Below are positions 22,088-33,965 of a stretch of 64,000 bases of DNA, piece by piece (within the stretch, counting starts at the first letter, position 1; each line of letters begins with the position of its first letter). The DNA comes from Mesocentrotus franciscanus (lineage: Eukaryota > Echinodermata > Echinoidea > Camarodonta > Strongylocentrotidae): contig CP137668.1 in assembly GCA_037976565.1 (NCBI GenBank), positions 20,746,251 to 20,810,250 of the forward strand. Direction: 5' to 3'. The notes under the pieces were generated by a model. It was not told where the DNA came from and made no database searches. It saw nothing but the letters and a program-made list of their open reading frames with translations. The position numbers and the translations under genes are program-made.

Positions 22088-22183
22088 TAGATGTATAAGT
22101 TGGAAAGGTTCAACTTTATTAGGAAAGGTTCAAGTTTATTAGGTTCAACTAATAAAGTTGAACCTTTCCAACTTATATATCTA
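22088..22183. repeat. Long hairpin, 34-bp arms
   Basis: 22088-22121 and 22150-22183 are inverse complements with one mismatch (TAGATGTATAAGTTGG against CCAACTTATATATCTA). The 28-base loop repeats part of the arm (GGAAAGGTTCAAGTTTATTA), so the structure contains both direct and inverted copies. Confidence 0.85.
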
Positions 22184-22735
22184 CATTATTTTGCTCCTAC
22201 AGTTGAGCACTGTCAGAAATTGCAGTTTTACTAAACTTACTTAAGTATATATATTATGAAACCTAATTGCTTAATATATTACGTTCGAATATATATTTCG
22301 CCTAGTTCTAATTATGTCTTCCCTAAGAATGTTGGTATTCAACACCCTTTCGTACGGAAATAACGGGTATGCTTTAATGTCATATAAATTAATGGTCACT
22401 TTTAATCCCTTATTTTTTTTTTGCCCTTCACAGTTATGAATCGGACTAAACAATGTACAGAAAATTCCTTCCGATTCTTTTCTTGTTTTCGTTTTGGCAC
22501 CAAGAAAGTCCTTGGCAATACTGATCATCACGTAAAACGGATTTACGTTAATCATTTTTTTTTTTTTAAATACCAATATTCATCCATTCCAGTATAGAAT
22601 AAAGCATGTCTTCTTGAGAGACTAAAGGATAAATTTAGCTTGAATTAGCCCAGTGATTAATGGAGCGCCGCATGTTATTCTCTCTCTAATCCTAATTTAA
22701 ATGCGAAATTGATTATTATGATTTCACATTATTGA
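22184..22735. other. No feature recognised
   Basis: AT-rich with T-runs at 22410-22421 and 22554-22567; nothing gene-like. Confidence 0.4.
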
Positions 22736-22739
22736 TTTG

Positions 22740-22900
22740 TAGCTTTATAATTATAGTGCTTATATAGCGCCTAACACTTACTTTATCAGAAGTCTCTAAG
22801 CGCTCTACAATAATGCAGCATAGGAGGAAGAGCTTAACAAAATGGCGCTCTATGAATCAGTGGACTCAGTTGTCTTACTTGGTTAGGGTTTAAACCAGGA
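22740..22900 (-). repeat. SINE-like fragment with AGCGC motifs
   Basis: GTGCTTATATAGCGCCTAAC and GTCTCTAAGCGCTCTACAAT resemble, on the minus strand, the 'AGCGCTATATAAG' 3' end of the SINE family seen at 5846-6080. The rest is diverged. Confidence 0.4.
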
Positions 22901-25868
22901 CTTAAGTTAGTCCGCTTTCAAGAGCATCGACATAGTTTTCCCGTATCGTTGTAGTATGTCCATCTCAACCTCTCCCTGCGGAATTTTGTACCTTTAATGA
23001 AATTTAATTTTAAAATGTAAATAATAAAATATCACCATCACTACAAATGAACATCAAGCTGCTTTGATTAGACGTACCTTTACTATTCTGTCATAATAAC
23101 AATGTTTAGCATATAACTTATTAGTGGTACCAAAAATGTTATTGTTCTAAAAAAATATAGGCTTTCCCTTTCATTCTCCGTGTTTTCCCTTACATTTTCA
23201 AACCATTTTCATTTAATTTTGTCTCTAAACTTCGTGGCCTTGAACATCTCATAATAGCTTGAGTGAGTTATTTAATCATATATTGTTTACCTTGAATACC
23301 AAATTCTCGATCATCTTTTTACAAATTACGATTTCCTGTCCATCCATCGGTATGCACCTTCTCATGGTAAAGATTACCATTAAACTTCGATCTAATGCAG
23401 ATGTGTAAACACTACTCCTAATATAACACTCGTCTGTCCTCCACAAACCCTAATTTGAAATTCATACTTCATTCCTTCTAGCCCCAAGGTCTTCTAAAGC
23501 AGAGAACAGCTTCTAAGGGGCTATAATGGAATATTAAATATGCTGAGGCATTTCATAAAAATAGACTGTTACTCTGTTAGATTGGTTGAGTCTTCTGGCA
23601 AACCTACCGACCTGATGAAAGTGTTCTGAAGGACCATTTCACATTAGAATACTATTCATGTCACTTAGATTTACTAAAAGGCTTGAGCCTTATTCGTTTG
23701 ATCCCGATACCAAAAGTTGTTACGTTTGTCAAAGCGATTCGAAGAAATAATCTTTTGAACATGCTGACTAAATCATTTTATTCTTAGGCGTGTTAGAATT
23801 CTGGAAGAAGATAAGAGAGGTGTGATCTTCCAATTATTAATTGCGCAACTGCATAAAAAGTAAAAAAGGGTGTTAAAATAATTAATTTACTTACTTTAGT
23901 GAAACAGTTGCGGTTAACTTAAATTAAACAAACCACTACACAAAGTAAACTGAAATTAAGAAATTTAAAATGTGCAACAAGAATAGGCGAAAGAAAAACG
24001 TTAAAATTGGGCTTTGACTCTGAAAGAACACAGTATTTCATAATATTAATACTAGTCGAACAAATTATAAACTACTCTGTGCAATATTTTATTAGTAATT
24101 CTATCTTTGCCGCGTCATTGGTAAAAAAGGCACTTTCCAGTAACCGATAACAAATATTCAAATAGATTTTTTATTTTTTCAGAATAATAAAACATATTCA
24201 AAATAAAACCCGGTCAGTGTCGTGAAGAATGTGATATATTAAAATTGGGTTTAGTAATTGGATGTGAATGGTGTCGATGACTTGCTCTGCACCTGTTCTG
24301 CAATGTTCATTCGAGGAATGTACCCCGAAGGTTGTCTCGTTCAATAAGGCACACTTAGTATTTATGACTTAATAAAGTTACTACATCTTAATCCAGCTAC
24401 GTTTCAAACTGCTTCTAGAATGCCATGATGGTGTTCAAGGAGAATGCTTGTTTGAACTTCATGTACTGGTTAAGAGAAGCTTATTGGAAAAGGAGACCGG
24501 TGTCTGCAACGCTCCAAGTAATTGTGCAAAGTAATCGTAAACAAATAGCCATTTATTAAACGTATCTTTATATCCTTGTTAGGGCACCACTGGATTTCAT
24601 GTCAAATTCTATTCCATTCAAGATCATTGATTTTTAAAGCGAATAACACAACTATTTTGCATTTAAGTTTGTTTTACTTGTGTGGGTATCGTTTGTTAGT
24701 TTATTTCTTTGTTTTGTTTTCAAACCCAGTATCAACAGGCTAAAAATATGTGGTAATCATACATGTTCGGCTTTGCTTGGTTTTCTTTTGTTTTTAGTTT
24801 CCGTATATAAAAAAATATCAGATATATTATAATGCCTGCATACAAGTTAAACAAATTATACAAATCATGAATTTAAAAGATGGCCTATTAGCTAAGTTAA
24901 AAGCCATAAACAAAATGACTCTGTTCTTTCTAGAGATAATGAGTATGCTGGAGCTGGACAATCTATTTCAGTGGTCTTTTCATAATTCCACTATATACTC
25001 TTCAAAGGGGTTCTATACCGATTTCGTCAATCGATTTATTGATTAGCGCCTAATACTGACCAGAATATACTAACTATACTGGTTCAGCACTGATAATACT
25101 GACTATTCATTTCCAAGTTTTCCCACTAGCCATGCTTTGTGTCTATAACAGCACTATCTCAATAGGTTTCTACCGATTACACGTGCTGTATATAGGAGCG
25201 ACAATTGAAAGTTGAAAAACAAAACTGTATCATATTGGAGGAGTGCAGCGGTATGACGTATATGCGGGTGGTTGATGCCCACGCTGCTAAGTCTAGCCGC
25301 CGACAGACCTGGGCCAGTACACCTTCTCTTCACCGGTCGTCGGTCTGATAGGTCTTGTCATTTGATCGTATGTACTAGCATTGGAAAGGTTAAAGGTAGA
25401 GGCCTATATGACACCATCCCGTAATGCATGCTGTGATGATTGACAGCAGGTCTTTGTCTTGGTTACCAGACCTTGTCCGATGGGGAGTAAAGCCATGATG
25501 CATACACCAAATCGGCCGTTATTGCCATTACGGCCTTCCAGCATGCGGGCAGCCGATTAAATGTTGATTGTGTCATTGGTCCATTGATGAAACATAGACA
25601 CATAAGCGACGTGTAATAAACATAATGGAAGCCTGAGCCTAATGCGTACAAAATCGAGTGTCATGGTTTTTAATTAGCATGATTAGAGGCAGATCAATGA
25701 TTATTTTGTCAGGGGCACAACCTCGTTCAAGCAAGCAAGCCAAAGAAGTCTCACTTTCGGAAGGGGAGCACGTTTTGGCCAGAAGGAGTGGACTATATAG
25801 TATATAGGCACATTTAATGGGGGATGCCCCCCCCCATCCCCGCCACTGTGGATCGGATCAAACCTATA
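22901..25868. other. Nearly 3 kb without recognised genes
   Basis: 22901-25200 is AT-rich with no open frame of note. 25240-25660 is less AT-rich, and the minus strand is open from 25651 to 25463 with no family match or clear splice signals. No repeat could be named. Confidence 0.4.
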
Positions 25869-27116
25869 GGCGTACGACCGTTTGCCGACTTCTGACAACC
25901 ATAGAAAGCTGCGACCATCGACAAACAATTTGCAAAACTTTATAGTGGGCGATGTTGCAGATAGGTTGTAGGGCAGTTGCCGATCGGTTGCCGAATGTCG
26001 TTAAAAAATTGTCCAAACATCAAAGATTTTCGTAAACTAATTGGCGACCGCTCGTGGAAATATTTGCGAATGGTTGGCTGTTGTTCGTCTAGGGATCGGC
26101 AATAATAGACAACTGGTCGGAGATCAATGGCTGATGAAATCATTATTCATTTATGTACCGGCGGCATTTTCTCTGAAACACAGGTAGAAGTATTTTTTTC
26201 AGGAGGGCAAACAAAATGTATTCGTGAAGCAACTCCACCACTTTGAAAGTGATTATTCTAAAATGCACAAATTACATCGTACATCATAGATCAACTGCCT
26301 ACCCTTTCTCAACCAAATATCATCCGTTAAAGGGACTTGGTAACATTGTTTAGATGAGAGAAAATGGTGCTAGGGTAGTGACTTCAATGCTAGATGTAAA
26401 ATTAAAGATAATCTGAAAGTTTGAGTGAAAACAAACCATTATTAACGATAAAAATTGGGAAAAACTGATCTGATCGATTCCTTAATTCTCCCGACTATAT
26501 TATTACAATTTAATTACATTTTAGGTGAATGTAAATCGTAACAAAGCTATGAATTGGCTCTATATTATCATTCCAGACATTTAAGTGTTGAAAGATCTTT
26601 AAAATCCTGTCTTATGTCTTACTTTCATGGAAAAACGGTTAGGAAAATTCAAAAATGGTTGGGAGAATTTACTGTTAGAAGGTGTTGACCAGTGACGCCA
26701 TCAAAGAAAACCATAAATATCTTTGTGATTTGAGAATTTTTTCAGGATTTCTTGCATGCTAGAGGGTTAGTACAGTATAGAAGGAATATAATAAGTAACA
26801 TTTCATACATAAATTACGCAGTTTTTTCATCAACCTTCAACAATGTTACCGAGTCACTTTAATAGTCGGCAACCACAGGGGATATCAGTCGGCGATCAAT
26901 TTGAGAACTGTCAGCTATCCTTGGAGGACCAAGGAAAAACCTTTCCATGACCAGTTTAGTCGCCAAAAGGTTTCGATGCAGCAGCGTAAACCTCCAGCCG
27001 ACCAAAAATGCTCCGGAAACCACTGACAGCCTTTCAAAGACTGACAAAAACCTATCTGCGACCTCTGACAACTAACTCCCGACCAGTAGTTGTCGTCGGG
27101 TGTCGACTGGTCGTAT
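25869..27116. mobile_element. Decayed inverted-repeat element interrupted by another MITE
   Basis: The left end TACGACCGTTTGCCGACTTC, with CTGACAACC, is mirrored by the right end CTGACAACTAACTCCCGACC ... GTCGACTGGTCGTATC. The interior is rich in GATCGGCAACC-like words in both orientations. The 26327-26862 element has inserted in the middle. The outer match is imperfect. Confidence 0.45.
26327..26862. mobile_element. MITE with 25-bp terminal inverted repeats and TTAA at both ends
   Basis: The left end TTAAAGGGACTTGGTAACAT (26327 on) and the right end ATGTTACCGAGTCACTTTAA (ending 26862) are inverse complements apart from two mismatches. TTAA at each edge suggests the target preference of piggyBac- or Kolobok-type transposons. 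It is 536 bases with no transposase frame. Confidence 0.75.
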
Positions 27117-27129
27117 CTCTAGTGTGACT

Positions 27130-28155
27130 AAGACCCCGTTTACAGTGAGAAAAGGGCCAGGGCCCATTTAACAGACATCATCTAACAGAAGAAGAAAGTA
27201 CATAGCAACTGTTGTAACATTTTGGACCATCCGCATAACTATGAGAAGTGCAGACGTGACTCATTTCTCTATAAATACTCCGGCGTGCCAGCTCCATGCC
27301 GAGCTGCTTAGAAATGATTACCATTCCCCTCCTCCTGGGTAGGATTTATTATAAAGAAGTAGTATCCGTCTTTATCAAATCTAAATCAGAACTCTGCTGG
27401 AGAGGATATGAGATTCCCTGGTACTTTACTTTTTATTCTGCCAAACGACGGCAATAACAACAAAATTACCATTGATGCATTGTGTTCATCATCCAAGCAT
27501 GAATGCAATACTTCCAACCTACGTTTAAAAATGTTGGTTCTACATTAGAAAATAAATAATAATAATCTAAACAAAACAAAAACACTAAAATTCACATCTT
27601 CTCTCAAAATATTAAAGAGACATTACATAAGGGTTTAATAATGACGCTACTTAGTATTCATTGTAATTATTGGCAATGATCTTAAAAAGAATTGAAGATG
27701 TGTATTAGTCAGTGAGGTAGCCAGAGTTCTGTTATTGATAGACCTATTCCTTCTACAATAAATAAGTATTTAGACCACTACAATGATTTGTATAAAATGT
27801 AGGCTTGGTGAGATAGCTTCTAAAAAGCTTGAAGCAAAGGCCAAGCTTTTAAGGTCATTTATCGTTCGCTGGACCTCATCTAAAGTATTCCGGTTAACTC
27901 GGTGCCCAACCTTGAAAATGAGCCCTCTCTCTCTCTCTCTCTCTCCGTCAACACAAGTGAGGCCGTGATTTGTTGGACTGGTGATGAGTGAAATAGTGAA
28001 ACTCTGAAAACATAGGACTGGGCTCATCCAAGATGACGAAATGTGGTATCTTCATCAACAAGACTTAAGGGAGGCTTTGTTTTAGAGCCCTCTCACATGG
28101 GCACTGATGTTGATGTAAGATTATACCCTACATGCATCTATTCGATGGCGAGTGA
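27130..28155. other. No gene recognised; short (CT)n
   Basis: AT-rich sequence with a (CT)n tract at about 27924-27945. The open frame on it is short and repeat-derived. Confidence 0.4.
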
Positions 28156-28161
28156 GAAGGG

Positions 28162-28290
28162 TAGGCTCATCTCATGAGGTAGGGAGGGGGCGATTGGAAA
28201 CGATACGTCAAAGCCAAGAGGTAAATTTTCCCTCTTCTTGGGTCTCGTTTCCGTTTCCTACCGCCCCTCTCCAAACTCGTGAGATGACAT
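28162..28290. repeat. Imperfect foldback, about 60-base arms
   Basis: CATCTCATGAGGTAGGGAGG, GGGCGATTGGAAACGATACG and AGCCAAGAGG on the left pair with CCTCTTCTTGGGTCTCGTTT, CCTACCGCCCCTCTCC and CTCGTGAGATGAC on the right. It resembles a decayed small foldback transposon. Confidence 0.6.
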
Positions 28291-29480
28291 TAATTTTATG
28301 AAGAAAAGTTGTTTCTAACTCTTAAACAGAGGGGAATGCACAGGAGACACATATTGTATAAATGGGTTTACAAAGAAGCTCGTTTAGGAAAAGAATTGCA
28401 AAGGTTACGATTACCATACGTGATTACAACATGATCGAGTTCTTGTTGCGTATACGACGCTCAAACCTCCAGTTAGTCCCATGACGTTTTATTTTACGAC
28501 GTTCACACAAGGTTATTAGTCATGTACTCTGCGTATAGCTATAGACATTAACAATTCGAAGTACCCTAGTATACCCATGTGGATGATGTGGGCGGGGCGG
28601 GGGCAGGGGAGGGGTCGTCAGCCTAAAAAAAAATGTTTTTATGATTTGTCTGAGGACTTCATGGAATATTTAAAGAAATATGTACGATTGGGTACGAACA
28701 AAAGTATTAAACAAAATCAACAGTTGAAAAGCGAGGTTACAAGAAGGGAATTCATGAAATGGAAAATAAAAATCATAGGGCTATGACATTGACGCTATCC
28801 TCATTTCAAGCCTACATAATATTCTAAAGCAATTTGTGTGAAATAAGGGTGAAAAGAAGAAAATAAAGGAAAATGATATTCGTGCATTGTATAACTAGAC
28901 ACAGAGGTGAAAGAATTAAATTTCATCATATAACTTCATATCTAACTTAGATTGAATACTCTTAGGGATAACTGGGACTTTTTTAAATAGAAGGATGAAA
29001 CAACAATGTCGCCGTAAGCTCTGCAGTTTATTCCCAAGGGCAAATTATTATTCTCCTTTTTATAAACGTGACTAAAATGTCAATAAATTCATTTCATACG
29101 CTTTCCCGCCAAATAACGTTTGATTTCATTATTAATTCCTAGAGAACACTGTGTGGAAGCACGTTCGAATTCAGTAAAGTTTCTGTTAAAGAAACTGACT
29201 CTCAAATAGTTGATTTTTGGTAGACACATATACAAACAAGAAATTCAAATACTTGGCAGTAAGAAATACGATATCAAGGTCACAATATGAATGAAACAGT
29301 TGATATGCATAACCCCTATGGCAAATTTTGCTAAAAATGGGTCATTACGATGGGCAAAATAACCAAAATTCTTTACGCACTATACACCTTAAAACAGAAA
29401 CACGAAAACATTCCATCACAACGCTGAGAGAGTGAGTGAGTGAGGTAAAATATTTACCTGCGGCACCGCACCTACGTCAT
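28291..29480. other. No gene recognised
   Basis: AT-rich sequence with a G-rich patch at 28588-28616; no coding signature. Confidence 0.4.
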
Positions 29481-29515
29481 AAAAACAAAGGGTGTTTTCA
29501 AGATGGCCGCCATGT
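29470..29515 (+). promoter_or_regulatory. Possible TATA-less promoter with CRE-like and YY1-like sites
   Basis: CTACGTCA at about 29472-29479 and AAGATGGCCGCC at 29500-29511 lie in a short GC-rich patch. This is a sequence-motif inference only. Confidence 0.25.
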
Positions 29516-29523
29516 TGGCTAAG
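29503..29523 (+). CDS. Candidate micro first coding exon (MAAMLAK) with YY1-like start context
   Basis: ATGGCCGCCATGTTGGCTAAG is directly followed by a strong donor GTGAGA (29524), giving seven codons. The start sits in CAAGATGGCCGCC, close to the YY1 element (CAAGATGGCGGC) common at promoters of metazoan genes. A CRE-like TACGTCA lies about 30 bases upstream, and the local sequence is richer in GC than its surroundings. No second exon was recognised, so this may be a promoter of an unidentified plus-strand gene or chance. Confidence 0.25.
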
Positions 29524-29530
29524 GTGAGAA

Positions 29531-30715
29531 CACGGATCAGACGGTCCAGGGGAAGACAATTTCTGGAAAGTCTGTCTGCTATCTAATCTTACCAGCTTTG
29601 CCCGGGTATTTTTGCGAACTCGTCGCTGACATTTGTTCGGAGAGAATGTTGATGCTTGATGGCGTATTTATTCAGTTGTTCCGAATCAATTTATTAATAT
29701 CAATACAGAGACAACGGTAGATAACATTTTCCCCCTTACATTGTCGCTTCCTACTGGCACTGATTTTTTCCCCCATTAGTAATGGTTCACTGAGGTTGTT
29801 CTATCCATGAAAAGATGCCGATTTTCCGTGCTTGTAGTTGATGGTTTATTTCCTTATTATGCCTTGATTATTCACATGAAATTAAAGTATGTTACCTCCT
29901 GCGAGAATTTGTTTGTGCTGTTAAACCAACAAGAGTAGAGAGAAAATCACACTAAATGATAAGTAGCCATCCATTTACTTTGTTTTTCTTTTTATTCATC
30001 CATTTAAAAAGTATAGATTATTGTGGGAAGTAAACAATAAATATTAAAGAAAAAACGTATTAATCACTAACTTTGCAAAAAAGAAATACATATTCATGTC
30101 TTTAAGAAATATTGCAATTGAATAATCTTTACTAAACTCATGACATATATATCTGACTTACATCTACATCTATATACATGTACATCTAGGATGCATCAGG
30201 GAGCTCATCTCCCTGGATGCATGCACTAACATAATGACAGATCCCACAACGATCTAGCACTATTAAAACATGATTTCTACTACGAGGATCGTGGAAAATA
30301 AAAAGTAAATAAAATATAATTCATGACGAGGCCAGAACTTAAATAAACCGTGTCCTCATTACAACATATTTATATCCAATTCTATCATGCTATTACTGTT
30401 ATCACTAAATGAAAGATTATCATATTCGCAAAGGAAACGCGAAAGTTCCCCGGGCCCATAAAAAATAACATGCACTCACTGTATCATAAACGGCAGTGTT
30501 GACGAACCATAAACTACAGAGTGCTCAGACAACGTTGCAGACATTATATGTCTGTTAATGAATTCAATGCACTTTTTATTGTCTCATGTCATACTATTGT
30601 ACTTTTCTCTTTCGGGTCATGTGTATATTTATCAATTTTAGATCATTGGAACATTAATGCGATAATCATTTCATGCGAGTTGAACCAGTCTACACAAACA
30701 AGACCCCATATCTAA
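29531..30715. other. No gene recognised
   Basis: AT-rich. A small hairpin around GGGAGCTCATCTCCC (30199-30213) is flanked by direct GGATGCAT words; nothing else stands out. Confidence 0.4.
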
Positions 30716-30737
30716 ATTTATGTTGTCACGGCATTTT

Positions 30738-30890
30738 TTGTTTCTCTGTCTCTGCCTCTGTCACGGTGACTCTGTCTGTCTATCTGTCTCTTGCTATCTG
30801 TCTCTCTCTGTCTCTCTCTCTCTCTGTCTGTCTCTCTGTCTCTCTCTGACTCTCTCTCTCTCTCTCTCTCTGTCTGTCTCTCTCTCTGTC
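30738..30890 (+). repeat. (CT)n / (CTGT)n tract
   Basis: Continuous CTCTGT/CTCTCT repeat. Leu-Ser-rich and Arg-Glu-rich open frames on both strands are artefacts of it. Confidence 0.92.
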
Positions 30891-31765
30891 GGGCGTCGCT
30901 GAACACTTTACTTCTGAATAGGGGAGGGAGAACGGAGAAGGGTTCCACCCCCTCCCCCAACAAAAAACTCGCAACATATTTATATGCTTGCGGTTTGCCG
31001 AGAAGGCCATCGAAATTCTTATTTTGCCGAAAGAAAATGTTTAATGGATGGTGTCTAACGTATTTATTTGAATAATGAATTAACTACTCCAGACCTCATA
31101 AAGTGTTCCAGCAAAATGTATCATAAGATAAACGAAGAAACAAATTCTGAGGAAAATTCATTCGTCATGCTAGTATTTTCACTTTTTTTTCTTTCTTCTT
31201 CTTTATGTTCAAGGTGCAGTCTCATTTTAAGAGCTAATCATTATTCACATGGATTTGTTAAATCATGATATATATATATAGTGGAATGTAGCCAACATAT
31301 TATATTTGCTCTTTAAATAAATTTGATGTTAGCTTGATTTTCAAACATTGAAAAACGGCCTACATGGGAGTCCATTCATAAAGGCTCGATCCCCCTACTA
31401 TATTGACGTCACAATGATTGACCCAACAGATTGAGGTAAAAGGTTGTACCATCATAATGAGTAGTGGATATATAGCATGCTCAATATCAGATTTCCGATT
31501 GATTAATACATCATAAACCAACATCATTCATCAATCTGATTCCTTTGCTACATACTGCAGTCTCTTTGCTCATTAAATATCAACCAAAGGGTCCGTGGAA
31601 AAAGATTATCCTTTCTGTATCATCTTCTAAAGCTAAGGACGGACTAGTAATGATTTATTGAGCTTCGAGGCGCATCAATATAATTTCCATTACCCTTCTT
31701 TCGTCCTCCTCATAACTCGGAGTCATTATGCCATACCTTCGTCCTGTCCTAATTTGTTGTTTGTT
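30891..31765. other. No gene recognised
   Basis: AT-rich sequence with short CT and TA runs ((TA)6 near 31270). Confidence 0.4.
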
Positions 31766-32262
31766 TGTGCGCGTGTGTGTGTGTGTCTCACTATCTCTCT
31801 CTCTCTCTCTCTGTATGTCTCCTTCTACTCTCCATTCTCCCTCTACTATCTTTTTATCTATCTATCGACCTATCAATATATCTAGCATTCTGTCACTCTT
31901 CTGCTTTCCATTCTTCACTCTTTTTCTCTTCCACTCTACCTCTCTTCTACTCTCTTCCAACCCCAAAAAAAAAAACACTCTCTCGGTTTGTTTTTAATTT
32001 ATTTCTGTATATTTTACTGTGTGTGTCTCTCTCTCCCTCTCTCTCTGTCTCACTGTCTCTCCCCCTCTCTCTCTCTGTCTCTCCCTCTCTGTCTCTATTC
32101 TCTCTCTCCCTCTATCTGTTTTTTCTGTCTCTATCTTCGTTAGAAACAGTACTAACAATCCGACACAACGTTTGTCTTGTAACACAGTTATTACCCCCAT
32201 TCTAATCCTTTCTCATCTCTCCTTATGTTCCCCACGTTTCTTTTATCTTTTCCCCATTGTAT

Positions 32263-32308
<46 letters not shown>

Positions 32309-32440
32309 TGTCTGTATGTCTGTATTTTTCTCTCTCTGTCTTTGTCTCTGTTTACCCCCCTCTCTCCCCTCTCTCCCCTCTCTCCCCCTCTCTCTCTTTC
32401 TTTCTCCCCCTCTTTATCTCTCTCTCTCTCTCTATCTCTC
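31766..32440 (+). repeat. Compound CT-rich microsatellite region
   Basis: (GT)n at 31768-31787, (CT)n at 31789-31812, 32022-32110 and 32263-32303, and CTCTCCCC variants at 32360-32435. The predicted proteins are Ser/Leu repeats. Confidence 0.9.
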
Positions 32441-33595
32441 TTAATGTTCGCAACATTAATTACAATGTGACTCGGCTCTCACTTATTTAAGGTACGTATG
32501 ACCATGCGGGTATTATCGTCTCCAGAGCAGGGATTATCAGTGTCCAAGTAGGTGCTCTCGATGGCCAAGTCTAGAAAGGTTCTTCAAAGAATACCGAAAT
32601 ACTGTCATAACAGTTACACGGTATCGGGAAAACAAAGACAATCTTTCAAGCGAAGATTCATCAAAAGAAACAAATTACCTATTCACTTTAAGAAATGGCG
32701 TTTTGATGTTTTATTTTCTTTCCTTTCTTTGTAAATACCCCTCCTTCTTATTTATATGTATGTATGTATGGATGTATGTATGTATGTATGTATTTGTTTA
32801 TTTTTGCAACCTCTCGACTATTGTACTCATGCACAGAAAATGTTACTTCTATGTATATTGCTGCCTTGTATTTCTGTTTAAACATCCTCCCTCCATTATT
32901 TTGTCTGCCTTTTTTCATCAAAAGGAAACTCTAATCGCCTTTGATGTGGTCACGGTGATATAGATCGTGAAAAATCACTAGTATACATACATATCATGCT
33001 AATTCACTAAAAGTATCCAAACAACGAACATCATCTTGATACTTTTGGAACATATTACTCTTCTTCCATTTAAAATTCGGAAGTTGACAACTTAAGAATC
33101 TTGGTGAAGTGCCTTTTCTTTTTCATTTTAAATGGGCTGGTATTTAATACCGTTTATCAGCTTCCGTTCTTTGTTTTCACCTCTGTAATTTATTAACATG
33201 CGCATATTGTTTTTTTTTTCTCTCCCATGTCGCATGACATTATCTGGAATCCAGAATTTCAGTTGTACTGCATAAATCTAACACAAAAAAGCAACAGCAA
33301 AAACAAAAATAACAACAACAACAACAACAAAACAACGTTTGTTCCCCAACATTCACTTGATCTAATATTTCATTTCCTCTTCATATAAACATGTTTTATC
33401 GATATTATTATATCAAATGGAAGGCAATTCCGCAATATGCATGAAGCTTAGGCTACTAGTCCCTGAAAAAAGGAAATCGTTTCAGTGTTTTAGAGTATAC
33501 GTAGACAGTCATGCGCATGACATCACGAATAGAATATAGAATAGAACTACTACAGAAAGAGAGACATGGGATTAAGATGAAAGGAGGAAAGATTG
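32441..33595. repeat. Mostly featureless; (ATGT)n and (AAC)n microsatellites
   Basis: (TATG)n lies at 32756-32793 and (AAC)n at 33306-33330. The intervening sequence is AT-rich and shows no exons. Confidence 0.6.
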
Positions 33596-33599
33596 GAGA

Positions 33600-33965
33600 A
33601 CGAGAGAAATGGGTGGAAAGAAGGAGAAAGAGAGAGAGAGACAGAGAGAGAGAGAGAAAGAGAGGGGCAAAGTCGGATAGGTGAAAGAACATAAAACAAC
33701 TACAGACCGTCGAGTCTTCTTCCATGCAACCTCATGAAAGTAATAAAAGATTTTTAAAAAAATAAAAAATAAAAATTCAATCGTGGACACTGAAGGTTTC
33801 AATAGTGGACGTTATGATATACCTTTAAAAACATGTGACTAGAGAGAAAGAGCAAGATAAAGAGTAAGTAATGGGAAAATTGAAATTTAATTTAAGTGAG
33901 AGAGAGAGAGAGAGGAATAAAAAGATAGAGAGAGATCGAATTGAGATAGAGAGAGACCGAATTGA
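33600..33965 (+). repeat. (GA)n tracts
   Basis: (GA)n with AAAGA and ACAGA variants at 33605-33665 and 33896-33960. The second includes a direct repeat of ATCGAATTGAGATAGAGAGA / ACCGAATTGAGA. Confidence 0.88.

Noticed and set aside
25463..25651. Minus-strand 62-codon frame in a less AT-rich patch
   Set aside because: No family match and no splice signals at its ends.
31765..32444. 146- and 141-codon Ser/Leu-rich frames
   Set aside because: CT microsatellite translation.
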